Shown in pieces: positions 62,174-64,000 of a DNA stretch of 64,000 bases (positions are counted from its first letter, which is position 1; the number at the start of each line of letters is the position of its first letter). Source of the DNA: Bacillota bacterium (GTDB taxonomy: Bacteria > Bacillota > Clostridia > Acetivibrionales > DTU013). The notes beneath the pieces are model-generated. The model ran no database searches, was not told the origin of the DNA, and worked only from the letters and a program-made list of their open reading frames with translations. The stretch spans positions 36,320 through 100,319 of the forward strand of contig JAEZYU010000089.1 of assembly GCA_023418915.1 (NCBI GenBank). The letters are read 5' to 3'. Position numbers and translations under genes: made by a program.

Positions 62174-63646
62174 TCATGCGTTTCGAAACTGATGCGGACT
62201 GCAACCAAAATGCTTCTTAAAAACATTGCTGAAATAGGTAGGGTCATTATACCCTACTTTTTCTGCTATCTCATATATTTTTATGTCCGTATTTGCAAGT
62301 ATTTCCTTGGCTTTTTCCATACGGATCTTTTTCAGGTAATCCCATATGTTTTCACCTTCGAACTGCTTGAATTTTCGGCAAAGTTCGTATTTGCTGATAA
62401 AGAACTCCTTTGATATGCTCTCGAGAGAAATATTACTGCTATAATTTGTGTGTAAAAAGTGCTTTACATGATTCATGATCCAAGGTACATTTTCATTTGG
62501 GTCGGAATCCGGCACAATATACTCCAGTATTATCCGTTTAAAGCCTTCCTTCATTGCATCAATATTGTCAAAGCTGCTCAGTTCATCCAGTAACTTTTTA
62601 CCAAGATCGCTGGTGTCATGAGTTTCCTTTAGGTTTCCTGAGAAGAACAGATAATGGACAACATGATACAGTATATTGTAGCAGATATCCAATGCCGCTT
62701 TATGAGTCGGCATACTGGCTGATAGATTTAAAAACAAGTCGTCTATTATTGTGTTAAGCTTAATTGGTTTATAGCTATCCAGAATGCTTTTTACGATTTG
62801 TTCTTTATACATTCTGATTTTCCCTGTATCAAATTCAATAGATGAACTTAATGCTTTATAAATAAAAACGTTGCCTTCGCTGCAGAATCTGGTATTAAGA
62901 GCATCTATACACTGATCATATATCTCTCGCAGATTGTTGTCGTCTATATCAGCAAGGCTGCTTATACCAATACAGACCTTTGAGCCGATTGGTTCGCATA
63001 TTTGTTTGATCCTGTCAACCTGTGCAGAATAATTATCAGGTGCTGAATTACAAACAAAAAACATACTTTCTGGGGTGAGTTTGAACGATAGATGGCAAAT
63101 TTCCTTTAGTTTGTCCGCTATTCCGTTGAAATGGTCAGTATTATCCAATAATTTAACAAGAATACAGAAATAATCATGTGTTACATTAAGGTGTGTCAGT
63201 ATTGTTGCAATATTAAGGATCCGTTCGCCGAAGTATGCATCTATCAAGTGATTGCGCAGTATGGTGTAATAGTATGTTTGAAGACTTTGGACAATTTTTT
63301 TTATTATTGCCGTAACGTTATTTTCATCGATAGGCTTAAGAATATAGTCAATAGCGCCATGTCTGAGGGCTGCCTGTGCAAAGTTGAATTCGTCGTAAGC
63401 GCTCAGTATAATAGTTTTAGGCATGAAATTGCTTTCTGATATGTGATTCAGCGCTTCAATACCATTCATGACAGGCATTTTGATATCTAAAATAAGTATA
63501 TCAGGAAGTTCCTTATTCACAATATCAATGCATTCTAGCCCGTTATATGCGTGCAGAATACTATTAATACCAAGGCCTTCCCAATCTATTCTTTTTTCCA
63601 GAAAAATATGAACTGAATTGATATCATCTGCAATTAAAACATTCAT
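62174..63646 (-). CDS. YesN-type response regulator with AraC DNA-binding domain
   Basis: The 490-residue protein has a receiver domain at about 1-120 (IADDINS, D54 in LILDIKMPVMNG, then KPIDENNVT). A long central region of about 250 residues follows, and a C-terminal AraC double helix-turn-helix (LESISKEFFISKYELCRKFKQ and EIAEKVGYNDPTYFSNVFKKHFG). It should be phosphorylated by the YesM-type kinase and activate the GH51-transporter operon. The kinase gene is 5 kb to the left with the operon between, an unusual split. The ATG has no strong ribosome site. Confidence 0.92.
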   Translation of the reverse strand: MNVLIADDINSVHIFLEKRIDWEGLGINSILHAYNGLECIDIVNKELPDILILDIKMPVMNGIEALNHISESNFMPKTIILSAYDEFNFAQAALRHGAIDYILKPIDENNVTAIIKKIVQSLQTYYYTILRNHLIDAYFGERILNIATILTHLNVTHDYFCILVKLLDNTDHFNGIADKLKEICHLSFKLTPESMFFVCNSAPDNYSAQVDRIKQICEPIGSKVCIGISSLADIDDNNLREIYDQCIDALNTRFCSEGNVFIYKALSSSIEFDTGKIRMYKEQIVKSILDSYKPIKLNTIIDDLFLNLSASMPTHKAALDICYNILYHVVHYLFFSGNLKETHDTSDLGKKLLDELSSFDNIDAMKEGFKRIILEYIVPDSDPNENVPWIMNHVKHFLHTNYSSNISLESISKEFFISKYELCRKFKQFEGENIWDYLKKIRMEKAKEILANTDIKIYEIAEKVGYNDPTYFSNVFKKHFGCSPHQFRNA

Positions 63647-64000
63647 AATCAGTCTCCATAATTAGCTGTTAGTTAACATAATTATAGCATGCTTTTTCTA
63701 TAAAAAATAGATTTACTAATATCAGTAAGCAATATAGATAATGAAATACGCAATATTTTACCTTGTTAAAGAAGGGCTAATGAATTAGTTTAAGATATAG
63801 ACACACCATAAAATTTACTGCAGATCATATGGAAACCGGAATGCCTGGGTCTGTTTGTAAAAATAATTAATAGAGTCCAGTGGTTAAATGTCAATACCTA
63901 AATTGGAAATGAACTTTGAAAATTTCATAGATATTGCCTAAAAATCATTTAAAATGAGTATAACAAACTAAACCTGCTCCTTTTTACTGGAAGCAAGTTT
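63647..64000. other. gene-free right edge of the window
   Basis: I see no credible gene in these 354 bases. The part next to the regulator gene should hold its promoter (a minus-strand TATAAT lies at about 63683-63688). GCTAATGAATTA at 63776-63787 also occurs at 57189-57200 in front of the GH51 gene. The sequence is AT-rich with several CAATAT runs. Confidence 0.5.

Overview
The window looks like the chromosome of a spore-forming, anaerobic, plant-polysaccharide-using member of the Clostridia. Four things point that way. The gene order mazG-hup-rqcP-yabP-yabQ-divIC-yabR is a Clostridia/Bacilli arrangement, and yabP, yabQ and a YyaC-type gene are spore genes. The order rho-rpmE-yqhQ-prmC is also clostridial. 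A leucine-type T-box controls the branched-chain amino acid operon. Rubredoxin and an iron-sulfur-flavoprotein-like protein suit an anaerobe. I saw no prophage, no intact insertion sequence and no CRISPR array.

Layout. 1-7.5 kb: the 3' tail of a REP-associated transposase with its palindromic repeats, an AraC regulator, a heterodimeric ABC exporter, a lipid kinase, a nitroreductase and a cysteine-rich unknown. 7.5-15.1 kb: rho with a very long charged N-terminal region, rpmE, yqhQ, prmC, a PAS-PP2C phosphatase, yyaC, a membrane protein and rubredoxin. 15.2-17.6 kb: a secreted GH5 glycosidase, then about 1.2 kb of decayed DNA holding a broken YjbQ-family gene, a MITE-like inverted repeat and dispersed hairpins. 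17.6-21.9 kb: glnA, a class-I amidotransferase, a DUF951 protein, an HtrA protease and a small unknown. 21.9-29 kb: promoter, T-box, ilvB-ilvN-ilvC-leuA-cimA. 29-33.7 kb: a GGDEF/EAL protein, an L,D-transpeptidase, a REP pair, VanZ and a polysaccharide deacetylase.

33.8-40.4 kb is the most interesting block: a PfkB kinase, divergent from an SDR oxidoreductase, gnd, a LarA-superfamily epimerase and uxaC. No mannonate dehydratase or KDPG aldolase lies beside them. The five genes can be read as one route: hexuronate to fructuronate, mannonate, gluconate, 6-phosphogluconate and ribulose 5-phosphate. This would bypass 2-keto-3-deoxygluconate. It is an inference; the individual families are well supported.

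40.5-46 kb: housekeeping and sporulation genes, tRNA-Leu(UAA), a flavoprotein and the initiator tRNA. 46.2-53.7 kb: an exported protein, an ABC-2 transporter and two-component system, then a polar amino acid ABC transporter. 53.7-63.6 kb: an arabinoside-utilisation locus with a FGGY kinase, a GH51 arabinofuranosidase and a sugar ABC importer without its own ATPase. Its YesM/YesN-type two-component genes are split, one on each side of the operon. The last 354 bases hold no gene I can support.
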